Origin: Mycolicibacterium sp. 018/SC-01/001
GTDB taxonomy: Bacteria; Actinomycetota; Actinomycetes; Mycobacteriales; Mycobacteriaceae
DNA: 64,000 bases
Assembly: GCF_007096635.1 (NCBI RefSeq)
Contig: NZ_VKAA01000007.1
Location: forward strand, 186,001 to 250,000
Direction of reading: 5' to 3'
A program made the position numbers and the translations under genes. Below, piece by piece: positions 48,295-60,590 of the stretch; the stretch's first letter is position 1; the number at the start of each line of letters is the position of its first letter. The notes beneath the pieces are model-generated. The model was given only the letters and a program-made list of their open reading frames with translations. It was not told the DNA's origin and did not search any database.

Positions 48295-49713
48295 CTACTG
48301 GTGCGCCGTCCGCCCGGCCGCGAGTTGCACCGCGGCTGTCTGCGGCGGCGCCTGCGGCGCGGCCGGCAGCGCCACTGGGAGCACACCGGGGGTGCCGATC
48401 GCGCCGGCCAGCCACGGCAGTGCGGTGGAAAACGCGGTGGACGCGAACGGCCAGTCGTGGTTGCCGGCCTGGTTGACCACGGCGCAGTCGATGCCCGACC
48501 GGCTGCCCAGCGAGCACAGCGTCGAGGCCGCGATGGCCTGGTCGTTCGGCTTGCCGGCGCCCGATCCGGGTAAGGGGCCGTTGACGTCGAACCAGCCCTG
48601 CACCCCGCGGTAGGGGCCGTGGCGGGTGATCACCGTGCTCGGATCGAACGACGCGTAGGCGGCACTGTTGCCGCCGAAGAGGCGGGCGACGGTCTGGGAC
48701 TGGCTGCCGGAGTTCGGTGCCAGATCGCCGGCGATGTCCTCGAAGGCGCTGAACATGTCGGGATGCATGACGGCCAGGTCCACCGCGCAGGTGCCGCCCA
48801 TGGACCAGCCGACCACGCCCCAGTTCGCCGGGGCTGCGCTGACCCCGAAATTCGACTCCATGTACGGCACGACGTCGCGGGTCAGATGGTCGGCGGACTG
48901 GCCGCGCGACCCGTTGACGCACTCGGTGTCGTTGTTGAAGGCGCCGCCCGGATCGACGAACACGACGACGGGTGCCTCCCCGTGATGTGCCGCGGCGAAC
49001 TGGTCGAGGGTGTTGATCGCGTTGCCGGCGCGCATCCAGTCGGCCGGGGTGTTGAATTCGCCGCCGATCATCATGATCGTCGGCAGCGGGGGCGCCGGAT
49101 TCGTGGCGTACCAGGCCGGCGGCAGATAGACGAATTCGCCGCGGTGCTTGAACCCCGACGCTGTGGCGGGAATGTCGACGGGTACGACGCTGCCCTTGAG
49201 CGGGATCGTGTGCATGCGTTGCATCGCCTTGACCGTCACCTGGTCGACCTGGTCGGGCAGCGGACCCGCGGTGAGTTGGCTCCACGCGGTCTGCACGGTG
49301 GGGAAGTAGCCCGTCCACAAGTTGAGAGCCAGTGCGGCACAGAGGGCGCACAGCGGCACCGCGACCAGCGCGACGCCACGCCGCCACCACTGCGCATCTC
49401 GCCAGCCCGACACGAGCACACCGAAGGCGATGCCGGACAACGCGATCCAGACCCACAGCGTCTGCGGTGCGGGGTTGCTGTCGTCGGCGACGCCCGCGGT
49501 CTGGGTGTACCAGTAGGCAGCGGCGGTGAGTATCACGCCGATGACCGCCGACCACGGCAGCCACACCATCCGCCAGCGGCGGGTGCGCCAACCGATGGCG
49601 GTCACGAGGGCGACCAGCGCCAGGATCTGCACCACCATGGGCAGCCACCCGTGCATCAGGGACAGGTGGTGGCGGGTGGATTCCCAGAACGTCTGGGACA
49701 ACGGACCGGTCAT
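48295..49713 (-). CDS. Membrane-anchored putative esterase (Rv1639c-like)
   Basis: 472 residues. Four N-terminal membrane helices are followed by an extracytoplasmic alpha/beta hydrolase of the esterase D/antigen 85 type (PF00756): nucleophile in VVGWSMGGTCA, NNDTECVNG, and histidine in QAGNHDWPF. Ends in an Ala/Pro-rich tail. May act on envelope esters. ATG 49713 with GGAG upstream; the frame is open to 50040 inside lysX without homology. Confidence 0.85.
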   Translation of the reverse strand: MTGPLSQTFWESTRHHLSLMHGWLPMVVQILALVALVTAIGWRTRRWRMVWLPWSAVIGVILTAAAYWYTQTAGVADDSNPAPQTLWVWIALSGIAFGVLVSGWRDAQWWRRGVALVAVPLCALCAALALNLWTGYFPTVQTAWSQLTAGPLPDQVDQVTVKAMQRMHTIPLKGSVVPVDIPATASGFKHRGEFVYLPPAWYATNPAPPLPTIMMIGGEFNTPADWMRAGNAINTLDQFAAAHHGEAPVVVFVDPGGAFNNDTECVNGSRGQSADHLTRDVVPYMESNFGVSAAPANWGVVGWSMGGTCAVDLAVMHPDMFSAFEDIAGDLAPNSGSQSQTVARLFGGNSAAYASFDPSTVITRHGPYRGVQGWFDVNGPLPGSGAGKPNDQAIAASTLCSLGSRSGIDCAVVNQAGNHDWPFASTAFSTALPWLAGAIGTPGVLPVALPAAPQAPPQTAAVQLAAGRTAHQ

Positions 49714-49766
49714 TGTCACGGCTCCACAGTGACGCCCGAAGCTTGGAGCACGCTGTGACGTCGCTG

Positions 49767-52700
49767 CTAACGAGGTTTGGCCAGCGGGAAGGGCAGTGTC
49801 TCGCGGATGCTCCGGCCGGTGATCATCATCACGACCCGGTCCACGCCCATGCCCAGCCCGCCCGTGGGCGGCATGGCGTACTCCATCGCCTGCAGGAAGT
49901 CCTCGTCGAGCTCCATCGCCTCCGGGTCCCCGCCGGCCGCCAGCAGCGACTGCTCCTGCAGCCGGCGACGCTGCTCCACCGGGTCGGTGAGTTCGCTGTA
50001 GGCCGTGCCCAATTCGACGCCCCACGCCACCAGGTCCCACCGCTCGGCCACACCGGCGATGCTGCGGTGCGGTCGGGTCAGCGGTGACACCGAGGTGGGG
50101 AAATCGGTGTAGAACGTCGGCGCCTCGGTGCGGTCCTCGACCAGATGCTCGTACATCTCCAGCACGACGGCGCCGGCGTCCCAGTGGGTGAGGTAGGGGA
50201 TGGTGGCCTTGTCGCAGAGCCGGCGCAACGTCGCGAGATCGGTGTCGGGGGTGATGTGTTCACCCAACGCCTCGGACACGGCGTCGTGCACCGTGGTCAC
50301 CCGCCATGGCCCGGAGATGTCGACCGGTTCCAGCGCGCCGTCCTCGCGCGGGCGCATGAAGACCTGCTCGCCGTTCGCGGCCTGCGCGGCGTTCTGGATC
50401 AGCTCCCGGGCGCCGTCGATCCACACCCGGTAGTCGGCATGGGCCTGATACGCCTCCAGCAGGGTGAATTCCGGATTGTGGCTGAAGTCCACACCTTCGT
50501 TGCGAAAGGCGCGGCCCAGCTCGAAAACCCGCTCCACGCCGCCGACGCAGAGCCGCTTGAGATACAGCTCCGGCGCGATGCGCAAGTACAGGTCGAGGTC
50601 GTAGGCGTTGATGTGGGTGAGGAACGGTCGCGCGTTCGCGCCACCGTGGATCTGCTGGAGGATGGGTGTCTCGACCTCGAGAAAACCCTTGTGCACCAGC
50701 GTTTCCCGGATCGCGTGGAGGACCGCGCTGCGCGCCCGGATCAGGTCGCGAGCCTCGGTGTTGACCGCGAGGTCGACATAGCGGGCGCGCACCCGGGCTT
50801 CTTGGTCGGTCATCCCCTTCCACTTGTCGGGCAGGGGGCGCAGGCACTTGCCGATCAGCCGCCAACGGCTCACCAGTAGCGACCAGGCACCGGTGCGGCT
50901 GCGCCCCATCGTGCCGGTCACCTCGATGAGGTCGCCCAGGTCGATCGTGCGGGTGAAGTCCGCGGTGCAGCCCGTCGTGAGCATCGAATTGTCCAGCAGC
51001 AGTTGCACATCGCCGGACCAGTCCCGCAGTTCGACGAACAGCACGCCGCCGTAGTCGCGCAGGCGCAGCACCCGGCCTGCCACGGCGACCGTGGCGCCTT
51101 CGGGACTTTCCAGTGCCTGGGTCACGGTGTGGCTGGGTGGACTCCCGACGGGGTAGGCGTCGATTCCGCTGTCCTGCAACGCCGCCAGCTTGGCCATGCG
51201 GACACGGACCTGCTCGGGCAGCCGGGAGGCGGGCCGGTCGGCCGCCGCGTCGTCGCGCAGACCGTCGAGATCGGGTGCGGTGCCGTCACTGTGCAGCGCG
51301 CCCGTGGCGATCAGCGCCCCGGGGACGGCGGTGTGGTGGCCGGTGTGGGGCTGCTCATGGCGGCGCGAAAACGGCAGCACCAGAAAGCCTTCGGCGATGA
51401 CGGACGCGACGCCGACCCGGGGGACCAGCCGCGCCTCCTCGTAGCAGGCGTAGCGCGGCACCCATTCCGGCTGGTACTTCATGTTGGATCGGTACAGCGT
51501 CTCCAGTTGCCACCACCGGGAGAAGAACACCAGCAGCGCCCGCCACATCCGGGCCACCGGCCCGGCGCCGAGTTGGGCGCCCTGCTCGAAGGCCGACCGG
51601 AACATCGCGAAGTTCAGCGACACCCGCGTCACGCCGATGTCCTCGGCCTGTAGGCACAGTTCGCTGACCATCAGCTCGATGGTGCCGTTGGGTGATCCGG
51701 GGGAGCGGCGCATGAGGTCCAGCGACACCCCGTTGGCGCCCCACGGCACCAGTGAGAGCATCGCGACCACCTCGGCCTCGCCGGAGCCGCCGGCATCCTG
51801 GACGGCTTCGACCAGCAGGCAGTCACCGTCGGCGGGATCCCCGAGCCGGCCCAGCGCCATCGAGAAGCCGCGTTCGTCGGCGGTGTCCCGCCAGGCATCG
51901 GCCCGTTCGATCACCGCGGCCATCTCGTCGGTGGACAGATCACGGTGGCGACGCATCCGCACCGTCACACCGGCACGGCGCGCCCGCGTGACGGCTTGCC
52001 GCACGGCGCGCATGTCGGGGCCGGACAGGCGGAAGTCCCCGGGATGCAGGATCGCCTCGTCGCCGAGCTGCAACGCGTTGAGTCCGGCCTCGCGGAACGC
52101 CTGTGCACCCGTCGAACTGGCTCCCATCACCCCGGGTGCCCATCCGTAGGTCTCGCACAACTGCAGCCAGGCGGCGATCGCGGCGGGCCAGGCGCGCGGA
52201 TCGCCCACGGGGTCGCCGCTGGCCAGGCACACCCCGACCTCGACGCGATAGGTGATCGCAGCGCGGCCGTTGGGGGCGAAGACGACGGCCTTGTCGCGCC
52301 GGGTGGCGAAGTAGCCCAGAGAATCGTTCTTACCGAACAGTTCCAGCAGACCGCGGATCGCGGACTCGTCCTCGCCAGTGAGCGCATTGTCGGCGCGCTG
52401 CGACTGGAACAGCACGATCGCGGCGACCATCAGCGCGAGCGCACCGAACAGGCCCAACAGGGCGTTGACGAAGACGTGCGGGTGACCGGCGAAGGTGTCG
52501 GCATCCGCGCCGGCGAACGCGCCCACGCGGTTCAGCGCGTACCAGAACCGGTCGGAGCGATCCAACGAGCCGGGGAACAGCTCGAGCAGACCCCAACCGA
52601 CCAGCGTGCCGACCGCCATGCCGGCCAGCAACACCAGGGCCGCCTTGACCAGGGCGCCGCTGCGCACCCGCGCCCAGAACTGCCTCCGCGCCAGGACCAG

Positions 52701-53090
52701 ACAGACGATGGCCACGATGTGGAACCCGAGACCGATGATCTCGCCGACCCTCTCGAACCACCGTTCGCCGCCGTCGATCAGCGCGGCCAGGTTCCAGACG
52801 GCGGCCGCGACCATGTAGCCGACCAGGATCCACAGTGCGATGCGTTTGCGGGCAGCCAGGGCCGCGGCGAGCAGCGTCAGCACGAACGCCCACGCGAAGC
52901 TCGTGTCGGGGAAGTTGAAGATGTAGTCGTCGACGAATTCGCGCGGCACCTTGATCACGAAGCGGATCAGCGGCGAGATGCTGGCCAGCAGCGACAGCGT
53001 CGCGATGACGCCGACGATCCAGCCTGCCGCGGCGGGCACCCAGCCGAAACTGGTCGAGGCACGGGTCCTGGCAACGCCAGTGGTGGTCAT
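49767..53090 (-). CDS. lysX: Bifunctional lysyl-tRNA synthetase/phosphatidylglycerol lysyltransferase LysX
   Basis: 1107 residues. An MprF-like N-terminal membrane region (about seven helices to residue 240), a DUF2156 lysyltransferase domain (roughly 250-580, with [19 protein letters not shown] [24 protein letters not shown]), then an OB-fold ([23 protein letters not shown]) and a class II LysRS core ([52 protein letters not shown]). It charges tRNA-Lys and adds lysine to phosphatidylglycerol, lowering surface charge. ATG 53090 was chosen; TATCCT lies eight bases upstream. Confidence 0.95.
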   Translation of the reverse strand: MTTTGVARTRASTSFGWVPAAAGWIVGVIATLSLLASISPLIRFVIKVPREFVDDYIFNFPDTSFAWAFVLTLLAAALAARKRIALWILVGYMVAAAVWNLAALIDGGERWFERVGEIIGLGFHIVAIVCLVLARRQFWARVRSGALVKAALVLLAGMAVGTLVGWGLLELFPGSLDRSDRFWYALNRVGAFAGADADTFAGHPHVFVNALLGLFGALALMVAAIVLFQSQRADNALTGEDESAIRGLLELFGKNDSLGYFATRRDKAVVFAPNGRAAITYRVEVGVCLASGDPVGDPRAWPAAIAAWLQLCETYGWAPGVMGASSTGAQAFREAGLNALQLGDEAILHPGDFRLSGPDMRAVRQAVTRARRAGVTVRMRRHRDLSTDEMAAVIERADAWRDTADERGFSMALGRLGDPADGDCLLVEAVQDAGGSGEAEVVAMLSLVPWGANGVSLDLMRRSPGSPNGTIELMVSELCLQAEDIGVTRVSLNFAMFRSAFEQGAQLGAGPVARMWRALLVFFSRWWQLETLYRSNMKYQPEWVPRYACYEEARLVPRVGVASVIAEGFLVLPFSRRHEQPHTGHHTAVPGALIATGALHSDGTAPDLDGLRDDAAADRPASRLPEQVRVRMAKLAALQDSGIDAYPVGSPPSHTVTQALESPEGATVAVAGRVLRLRDYGGVLFVELRDWSGDVQLLLDNSMLTTGCTADFTRTIDLGDLIEVTGTMGRSRTGAWSLLVSRWRLIGKCLRPLPDKWKGMTDQEARVRARYVDLAVNTEARDLIRARSAVLHAIRETLVHKGFLEVETPILQQIHGGANARPFLTHINAYDLDLYLRIAPELYLKRLCVGGVERVFELGRAFRNEGVDFSHNPEFTLLEAYQAHADYRVWIDGARELIQNAAQAANGEQVFMRPREDGALEPVDISGPWRVTTVHDAVSEALGEHITPDTDLATLRRLCDKATIPYLTHWDAGAVVLEMYEHLVEDRTEAPTFYTDFPTSVSPLTRPHRSIAGVAERWDLVAWGVELGTAYSELTDPVEQRRRLQEQSLLAAGGDPEAMELDEDFLQAMEYAMPPTGGLGMGVDRVVMMITGRSIRETLPFPLAKPR

Positions 53091-53149
53091 AGGGCGCGAG
53101 GATAGGCGCTCACGCTGCGTCGCGGCTGCATGTTGGCCGCGCGCCGAGG

Positions 53150-53512
53150 TCACCAGACGGGACCGGTGTACTTCTCGCCGGGCCCTTTGCCCGGCTCGTC
53201 AGGTGCGGCGCTGCCCTCGCGGAACGCCAGCTGCAGGCTCTTGAGACCATCGCGGACCGGGCCGGCGTGCGGCCCGAGGTATTCGGCCGAGGCCGTCACC
53301 AAACCTGCCAGCGCGGTGATCAGGCGGCGGGCCTCGTCGAGGTCGCGGTGCGGGCTGTCATCGGGGTCGGCCGCCGACAGACCCAGCTTCTCGGCCGCCG
53401 CGCTCATCAGCATCACCGCGGCGCGGGTGATCACCTCGACCGCGGGCACCTCGGCCAGTTCGCGGGTGAGGGGTCCGGCGTCCGATTCGGGATGTTCAGA
53501 GCTATCGGTCAT
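53150..53512 (-). CDS. DUF1844 protein
   Basis: 120 residues. [21 protein letters not shown], then [16 protein letters not shown] and [23 protein letters not shown] match DUF1844 (PF08899), a small helical family of unknown role often next to infC in actinobacteria. The ATG at 53512 fits the family start; a frame opening at 53599 lies in the infC upstream region. Confidence 0.85.
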   Translation of the reverse strand: MTDSSEHPESDAGPLTRELAEVPAVEVITRAAVMLMSAAAEKLGLSAADPDDSPHRDLDEARRLITALAGLVTASAEYLGPHAGPVRDGLKSLQLAFREGSAAPDEPGKGPGEKYTGPVW

Positions 53513-53667
53513 GCCTGCTAGACTGGCATGCGCGACCGTCCCGGCTGACGCCAGGGACAGCAAGTGGAGTCCCACTCCCACCGCCTGCCAGCGATCCATC
53601 CACGGTAGCGCGGTCCGGTCCGGATATCGGCGACGACGTCACCGGTGGCTGGCCTGGTCGGCTTTGG

Positions 53668-53690
53668 GCCCTGCTGTGAGCAGGGCTTTT
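53668..53690 (+). terminator. Attenuator-like hairpin in the infC leader
   Basis: GCCCTGC (53668-53674), five-base loop, GCAGGGC (53680-53686) and TTTT. A classical intrinsic terminator 73 bases before the infC start, so transcription of the infC-rpmI-rplT operon is probably attenuated, perhaps by L20 or another factor. Confidence 0.65.
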
Positions 53691-53762
53691 CGTTCCTTTG
53701 GGGACGTGTGCCGCCGGGTGGGGACTCTGCTCATGACAGCAGGAACTACCCCGGGAGGCCCC

Positions 53763-54377
53763 ATCAGCACTGAGACCCGCGTCAACGAGCGCATCCGCGT
53801 ACCTGAAGTCCGTCTGATCGGACCGGGCGGTGAACAGGTAGGCATCGTGCGCATCGAAGATGCACTCCGCGTCGCCGCCGACGCCGATCTCGATCTCGTG
53901 GAAGTTGCCCCCGACGCCAAGCCGCCGGTGTGCAAGATCATGGACTACGGGAAGTTCAAGTACGAGACGGCACAGAAGGCTCGCGAGTCTCGCAAGAACC
54001 AGCAGCAGACCGTCGTCAAAGAGCAGAAGCTCCGTCCCAAGATCGATCCGCACGACTACGAGACCAAGAAGGGTCACGTGATCCGCTTCCTCGAAGCCGG
54101 GTCCAAGGTCAAGGTGACGATCATGTTCCGCGGCCGCGAGCAGTCCCGGCCCGAACTGGGTTTCCGCCTCCTGCAGCGCCTGGGCGCCGACGTCGCCGAT
54201 TACGGCTTCGTCGAGACGTCCGCGAAGCAGGACGGCCGGAACATGACGATGGTGCTGGCCCCGCACCGCGGCGCGAAGACTCGTGCCAAGGCGGCGCACG
54301 ATGCGGACGCACCGGCGCAGCAGCGCGCCACCGCTGCGCCCGCCGACACCCAGACCGACACATCACAGAAGAACTGA
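53763..54377 (+). CDS. infC: Translation initiation factor IF-3
   Basis: 204 residues. IF-3 N-domain ([28 protein letters not shown]), linker helix, and C-domain ([23 protein letters not shown]). It prevents subunit joining and proofreads the initiator. The likely start is ATC 53763: GGGAGG lies four bases before it and the conserved sequence begins right there. A noncanonical start is the known device by which IF-3 limits its own synthesis. ATG 53733, in frame, would add ten residues. Confidence 0.95.
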   Translation: MSTETRVNERIRVPEVRLIGPGGEQVGIVRIEDALRVAADADLDLVEVAPDAKPPVCKIMDYGKFKYETAQKARESRKNQQQTVVKEQKLRPKIDPHDYETKKGHVIRFLEAGSKVKVTIMFRGREQSRPELGFRLLQRLGADVADYGFVETSAKQDGRNMTMVLAPHRGAKTRAKAAHDADAPAQQRATAAPADTQTDTSQKN

Positions 54378-54383
54378 GGAAAC

Positions 54384-54578
54384 ATGCCCAAGGCGAAGAC
54401 CCACAGCGGCGCGTCGAAGCGGTTCCGCAAGACCGGAACCGGCAAGATCGTCCGCCAGAAGGCCGGCCGTCGCCACCTGCTCGAGCACAAGGCGTCCAAG
54501 CGCACCCGCAGGCTCGATGGCCGCACCGCGGTGGCCGCCAACGACACCAAGCGTGTCGCGAAGATGCTCAACGGCTGA
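54384..54578 (+). CDS. rpmI: 50S ribosomal protein L35
   Basis: 64 residues, basic: [21 protein letters not shown] is the family N-terminus. Six bases behind infC, same transcript; GAGGAAAC ribosome site. Confidence 0.97.
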   Translation: MPKAKTHSGASKRFRKTGTGKIVRQKAGRRHLLEHKASKRTRRLDGRTAVAANDTKRVAKMLNG

Positions 54579-54631
54579 CTCTTTCGGGCGCTCGCGCCCT
54601 CTCCCTTAACCAACCCAGATAGGAAACACCC

Positions 54632-55021
54632 ATGGCACGCGTGAAGCGCGCAGTCAACGCGCAGAAGAAGCGGCGCACCGTCCTCAAGGCCTCGAAGGGC
54701 TACCGCGGACAGCGGTCGCGCCTGTACCGCAAGGCCAAAGAGCAGCAGCTGCACTCGTTGACCTATGCCTACCGTGACCGGCGTGCCCGCAAGGGCGAAT
54801 TCCGCAAGCTGTGGATCTCGCGCATCAACGCCGCCGCACGGGCCAACGACATCACCTACAACCGGCTGATCCAGGGCCTCAAGGCCGCCGGCATCGAGGT
54901 GGACCGCAAGAACCTCGCCGAGATCGCCGTCAGCGATCCGGCCGCGTTCGCCGCGCTGGCCGAGGCCGCCAAGGCAGCGCTGCCCGCGGACGTCAACGCG
55001 CCGTCGGGTGAGGCTGCCTAA
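54632..55021 (+). CDS. rplT: 50S ribosomal protein L20
   Basis: 129 residues. [19 protein letters not shown] and [22 protein letters not shown] are family signatures. A small GGGCG-CTCG-CGCCC hairpin (54586-54599) lies between rpmI and rplT. L20 represses its own operon in several bacteria; the hairpin in the infC leader could be the site here, which is inference. Confidence 0.97.
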   Translation: MARVKRAVNAQKKRRTVLKASKGYRGQRSRLYRKAKEQQLHSLTYAYRDRRARKGEFRKLWISRINAAARANDITYNRLIQGLKAAGIEVDRKNLAEIAVSDPAAFAALAEAAKAALPADVNAPSGEAA

Positions 55022-55050
55022 CGGAGGGCAGGAGCGAAGCGACCCGGGAA

Positions 55051-55830
55051 ATGGCGCAGCTCACTGAGCGATCTGCCCGGGTGGTGGCGGCAGTCAAGCT
55101 GCACCGCCACACCGGGCGCCGCCGCGCCGCACGCTTTCTCGCCGAGGGGCCCAACCTCGTGGAGGCAGCCCTGCGGCGCGGACTCGTTTGCGAGGTGTTC
55201 GCCACCGAGGCGGCTGCGCAACGCTTCGCCGACCTCCTGGCGGGCGCTCCCGTGCAGCTGGTCACCGAACGGGCCGCGAAAGCGTTGTCGGACACGGTGA
55301 CTCCGGTCGGACTCGTCGCGGTGTGTGAGCAGCCCGTCACCACCTTCGATGACGTACTGGCCGCTGGACCCTCGCTGCTCGCCGTCCCCGTCGGCATCTC
55401 CGAACCGGGCAACGCGGGCACGCTGATCCGCGTCGCCGACGCGATGGGCGCGGACGCGGTCGTCTTGGCCGGTGACAGCGTCGACCCCTACAACGGCAAA
55501 TGTCTGCGCGCCTCCGCCGGCAGCATCTTCTCGATTCCCGTCCTCGCCGAACCCGATGCGGCACATGTTGTTTCGCGGTTGACCGCTGCCGGTTTGCGGA
55601 TCATGGCGACCGTGCTCGACGGCGACGTGAGCGTCGACGACGTCGACGAGCAGCCGACGGCCTGGTTGTTCGGGCCGGAGGCACACGGTCTGCCCGACGA
55701 CGTGGCCGCGGCGGCGACTGCGCGGGTGCGCATCCCGATGGCGGGAGGGGCGGAAAGCCTCAATGTCGCGTCGGCGGCGGCGATCTGCCTGTATGCGTCG
55801 GCGCGCAGCCGCCGCGCCGTGCAACGCTGA
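55051..55830 (+). CDS. tsnR: SpoU-family RNA 2'-O-methyltransferase (TsnR-like)
   Basis: 259 residues. An N-terminal substrate-binding domain and a SPOUT knot domain with motif 1 SEPGNAGTLIR, motif 2 LFGPEAHGLP and motif 3 GAESLNVASAAAICLY. Probably methylates rRNA or tRNA ribose; the TsnR name follows the Rv1644 annotation, and thiostrepton resistance is not implied. 29 bases behind rplT, likely in the same transcript. Confidence 0.9.
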   Translation: MAQLTERSARVVAAVKLHRHTGRRRAARFLAEGPNLVEAALRRGLVCEVFATEAAAQRFADLLAGAPVQLVTERAAKALSDTVTPVGLVAVCEQPVTTFDDVLAAGPSLLAVPVGISEPGNAGTLIRVADAMGADAVVLAGDSVDPYNGKCLRASAGSIFSIPVLAEPDAAHVVSRLTAAGLRIMATVLDGDVSVDDVDEQPTAWLFGPEAHGLPDDVAAAATARVRIPMAGGAESLNVASAAAICLYASARSRRAVQR

Positions 55831-55834
55831 GGCG

Positions 55835-56614
55835 CTACTGCGCCTTGAGCATGCGCTCCGACACTGCGAGCAGCAATTTTCTCGGCGCCACGCGGTATCC
55901 CGAGGCCAGAATCGCGTTCTTGAGGCCGGACACCACGGTGGGCGTCGATTTGTCGAGTGCGGCGAGCGCGGTGTCGACGACCTCGGTGGCGCTCTGGCGC
56001 CCGTCGGTCATGAAGGTCTCGCCGGTGCGGTCGAAGAACTCGGTCTCCGTCGCGCCGGGACACAGTGCGAGAACGCGGACTCCGGTCTTTCGGTTCTCCT
56101 GCCACAAGGCCTCGGTGAACGACAGCACGAACGCCTTCGTGGCGCCGTAGACGGCCATGCCGGGGGTGGGTTGGAACGCCGCGGTGGAGGCCACGTTGAT
56201 CACCACGCCGTGGCGCCGCTCGACCATCGCGGGCAGGTAGCGTGCGGTCAGATCGACCAGGGTTCCGCAATTCAGCTGCACTGCACCGGCATTCGCGTCG
56301 GGATCCTGGGTGTGGAACGCGCCGTGCAACCCGATCCCGGCGTTGTTGACCAAGATGTCGACCCTGCGTCCGAGTTCGCCGACGCGCGTCGTCAATTCGG
56401 CACCGGACCCCGCGCGGGCCAGATCAGCGGTCACCACGTCGACGACGATGCCGGGATGACGCGCCGTCAGCTGTTCGCGGAGCGCTTCGAGCCGGTCGGC
56501 GCGGCGGGCGACCAGGATCAGATTCGCGCCGCGTGCCGCGAGCTGGACGGCGAACTCCTCACCGATGCCACCGCTCGCTCCGGTGATCAACGCCGTGCTG
56601 TCGGTGAACTCCAC
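55835..56614 (-). CDS. Short-chain dehydrogenase/reductase
   Basis: 259 residues. Classical SDR: TGASGGIG at 11-18, NNAG at 90-93, S143, Y156 and K160. NADP preference is suggested by the ARRADR segment. The substrate is not deducible. GTG 56614 has AAGGAGCG upstream. It follows the MpaB-type gene on the same strand by 45 bases and may be co-transcribed. Confidence 0.9.
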   Translation of the reverse strand: MEFTDSTALITGASGGIGEEFAVQLAARGANLILVARRADRLEALREQLTARHPGIVVDVVTADLARAGSGAELTTRVGELGRRVDILVNNAGIGLHGAFHTQDPDANAGAVQLNCGTLVDLTARYLPAMVERRHGVVINVASTAAFQPTPGMAVYGATKAFVLSFTEALWQENRKTGVRVLALCPGATETEFFDRTGETFMTDGRQSATEVVDTALAALDKSTPTVVSGLKNAILASGYRVAPRKLLLAVSERMLKAQ

Positions 56615-56659
56615 GTGCGCGCTCCTTCGTCGGTCGGAGCCCCAAGTGTGTCAGGTCGG

Positions 56660-57694
56660 TCAGGCTGCCGTGCGGCTGCGCGGACGTCCGGGCCGCAGAG
56701 CAGCCAGCGCGAACGTGGTGTGGACCAGTGCGCCGGCCCGGTCCAGCAGCGTCTTGCCGCTGGGCACGTAGTGCATCGACAGGCCGCGGCGCTCGCGTGA
56801 TGGTCCCATGAACGCGGGCGCCTCCACCAGCGGCGAGTCGGGCGCGGCCGACCCGTCGGCGCGGCGGTAGGCAGCCACGGCGCGCGGGTGCAGCCTGATC
56901 TCGTCGGGCACCGCGACGAAAGCCAGCTCGACGAGCTTGCCGAACAGCCGCAGCAGCACCTCGTCGCCGGGCGTCCATCGCATCCCGGCCTTCTCTCGCA
57001 CCGCCGGATCGAACAGTCCCGCCGCGATCCACCGTTGAGCACCGACCATCGGCTTGAACATCTGATCCCACAGCGGCGTCGGCATCAGGACGAAGCGGGG
57101 TTTGGGGATGCGGATCGAGAAGATGTCGCGGGTGGCCCGGTTGATCTCGAGCTCGTCGCGGCAGGTGCGGTCCCAGTACTCGCAGAACTCCTCCCACGAG
57201 CCGGGGACCGGCCGCATGCTCATGCCGTACATGCGGTACCACTGGACTTGTTCGTCGAACAGTTGCCGTTTCTCGGCGTCGGTGAGCCCGCCGCAGAAGT
57301 ACTCGGCGGTCTTGATGATCAGCATGAAGAACGTGGCGTGCGCCCAGTAGAACGTGTCCGGATCGAGCGCATGGTAGCGGCGGCCCTTGGCGTCGACGCC
57401 CTTGATCGTGGTGTGGTAGCCCTTGATCTGCGCGCCGGTCCGGGGCGCCCGGTCGCCGTCGTAGACCACGCCCATGATCGGGTAGACGGAGCGGGCGACC
57501 CGCTGAAGCGGCTCCCGCAGCAGGATCGAATGGTCCTCCACGCCTGCGCCGAGCGCGGGGTACATGTTCTGGATGGCGCCGATCCACACGCCGAGCATTC
57601 CGGTACGGACGTCGCCGAAGTATTTCCATGTGAGGGAGTCCGGGCCCAGCGGGTCCGATGCCGAGGTGTGCTGTGCCATCGCCGGTGATCGCAT
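56660..57694 (-). CDS. MpaB-family (DUF2236) oxygenase (Rv1645c-like)
   Basis: 344 residues. Pattern of the latex-clearing-protein/MpaB family: YPIMGVVYDGDRAPRTG, GYHTTIKGVDAKGRRYHALDPDTFYWAHATFF with conserved histidines likely to bind haem or iron, and YRMYGMSMRPVPGSWEEF. Substrate unknown. ATG 57694 is chosen because TAGCGT lies six bases upstream; a GTG at 57697 and an ATG at 57679 are alternatives. A perfect-arm palindrome lies just upstream. Confidence 0.85.
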   Translation of the reverse strand: MRSPAMAQHTSASDPLGPDSLTWKYFGDVRTGMLGVWIGAIQNMYPALGAGVEDHSILLREPLQRVARSVYPIMGVVYDGDRAPRTGAQIKGYHTTIKGVDAKGRRYHALDPDTFYWAHATFFMLIIKTAEYFCGGLTDAEKRQLFDEQVQWYRMYGMSMRPVPGSWEEFCEYWDRTCRDELEINRATRDIFSIRIPKPRFVLMPTPLWDQMFKPMVGAQRWIAAGLFDPAVREKAGMRWTPGDEVLLRLFGKLVELAFVAVPDEIRLHPRAVAAYRRADGSAAPDSPLVEAPAFMGPSRERRGLSMHYVPSGKTLLDRAGALVHTTFALAALRPGRPRSRTAA

Positions 57695-57712
57695 CACCTC
57701 ACGCTAATGACT

Positions 57713-57728
57713 GACAACGGTCGTTGTC
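57713..57728. promoter_or_regulatory. Palindromic operator upstream of the MpaB-type gene
   Basis: GACAACG-GT-CGTTGTC. It sits just upstream of the -10 box (57701-57706) of the oxygenase gene, where a repressor, for example of the TetR family, would cover the -35 region. No regulator gene is adjacent. Confidence 0.6.
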
Positions 57729-57839
57729 TATGGCGGGGAGTCGGCTGTTATGCGGCCGCCATCGTCCGGTCGCGTCGGCGTGACCTGGCCGTTCAAGGCC
57801 TCTCGATGCCGGTGACCCCCGCCGATTACGCTGACCGCT

Positions 57840-58684
57840 GTGGAGGACAGCGAGGCGTCGGGGCCACGGGGGTGGCTGCACACCGTCAACCACCACGCCG
57901 GGGCCATCGCCTTTCTGCGGCGCGCCCGCCGAGCCCTGCCCGGCGATCCCGAATTCGGTGACCCGTTGTCGACCGCCGGGGTGGGCGGTCCACGCGCAGC
58001 GGCACGAGCGGCGGACCGGCTGCTCGAACGCGAGGCGCTGACCCGGGAGCTCAGCCTCGGCGCGCTGCAGGTGTGGCAGGCCCTGACCGAGCGGGTGTCG
58101 GGCCGCCCCGCCAACGACGAGGTGACGCTGGTGTTCACCGATCTCGTGGGTTTCTCCGCGTGGTCGCTGCGTGCCGGCGACGACGCGACGCTGCGGTTGC
58201 TGCGACGGGTGGCCCAGGTGGTGGAGCCTCCGCTGCTCGAGGCCGGCGGGCACATCGTCAAACGCATGGGCGACGGGCTGATGGCGGTGTTCGCCGAACC
58301 CGACACCGCGCTGCGCGCCGTCGTGGCGGCCAGGGAGGCGATCAGGGGAGTCGAGCTCGATGGATACACACCCCGCATGCGCGTGGGGGTCCACACCGGC
58401 CGGCCGCAGCGGATCGGCTCGGACTGGCTGGGTATCGACGTCAATCTGGCCGCCCGCGTGATGGAACGCGCGACGCGTGGGGAGCTGATCGTGTCGGGCG
58501 CGACACTCGAGCGCATCGACGACGAGGAGCTCGACCGGGTCGGGGTGACCGCCAAGCGGCTCAGGAAGCCGGTGTTCGGCGCCCGGCAGGACGGCGTCCC
58601 CGACGACTTCGTGATGTACCGGCTGAGAACTCGCAGGCAGTTCCCAGGTGAGGAGGACGACCAGGGCGAGGCGCCCGGCGCATA

Positions 58685-58685
<1 letters not shown>
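57840..58685 (+). CDS. Soluble class III adenylate cyclase (Rv1647-like)
   Basis: 281 residues. A helical N-terminal region (1-95) precedes a cyclase domain with metal-binding aspartates in VFTDLVGFS and KRMGDGLMAVF, the lysine of VKRMGD, and Asn/Arg of VNLAARVM. All key residues are present, so it should be active. TACGCT (57827-57832) seven bases before GTG 57840 predicts a leaderless start. Its stop shares a base with the next gene. Confidence 0.9.

Positions 58686-60589
<1,904 letters not shown>

Positions 60590-60590
<1 letters not shown>

Noticed and set aside
53510..53530. CATGCC-N9-GGCATG inverted repeat at the DUF1844 start
   Set aside because: It covers a start codon and short GC-rich arms of this size are expected by chance; no second copy or promoter context supports it.
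54586..54599. Small GGGCG/CGCCC hairpin between rpmI and rplT as a terminator
   Set aside because: The stem is only five bases with no T-run, and rplT must be transcribed through it; at most a processing site.
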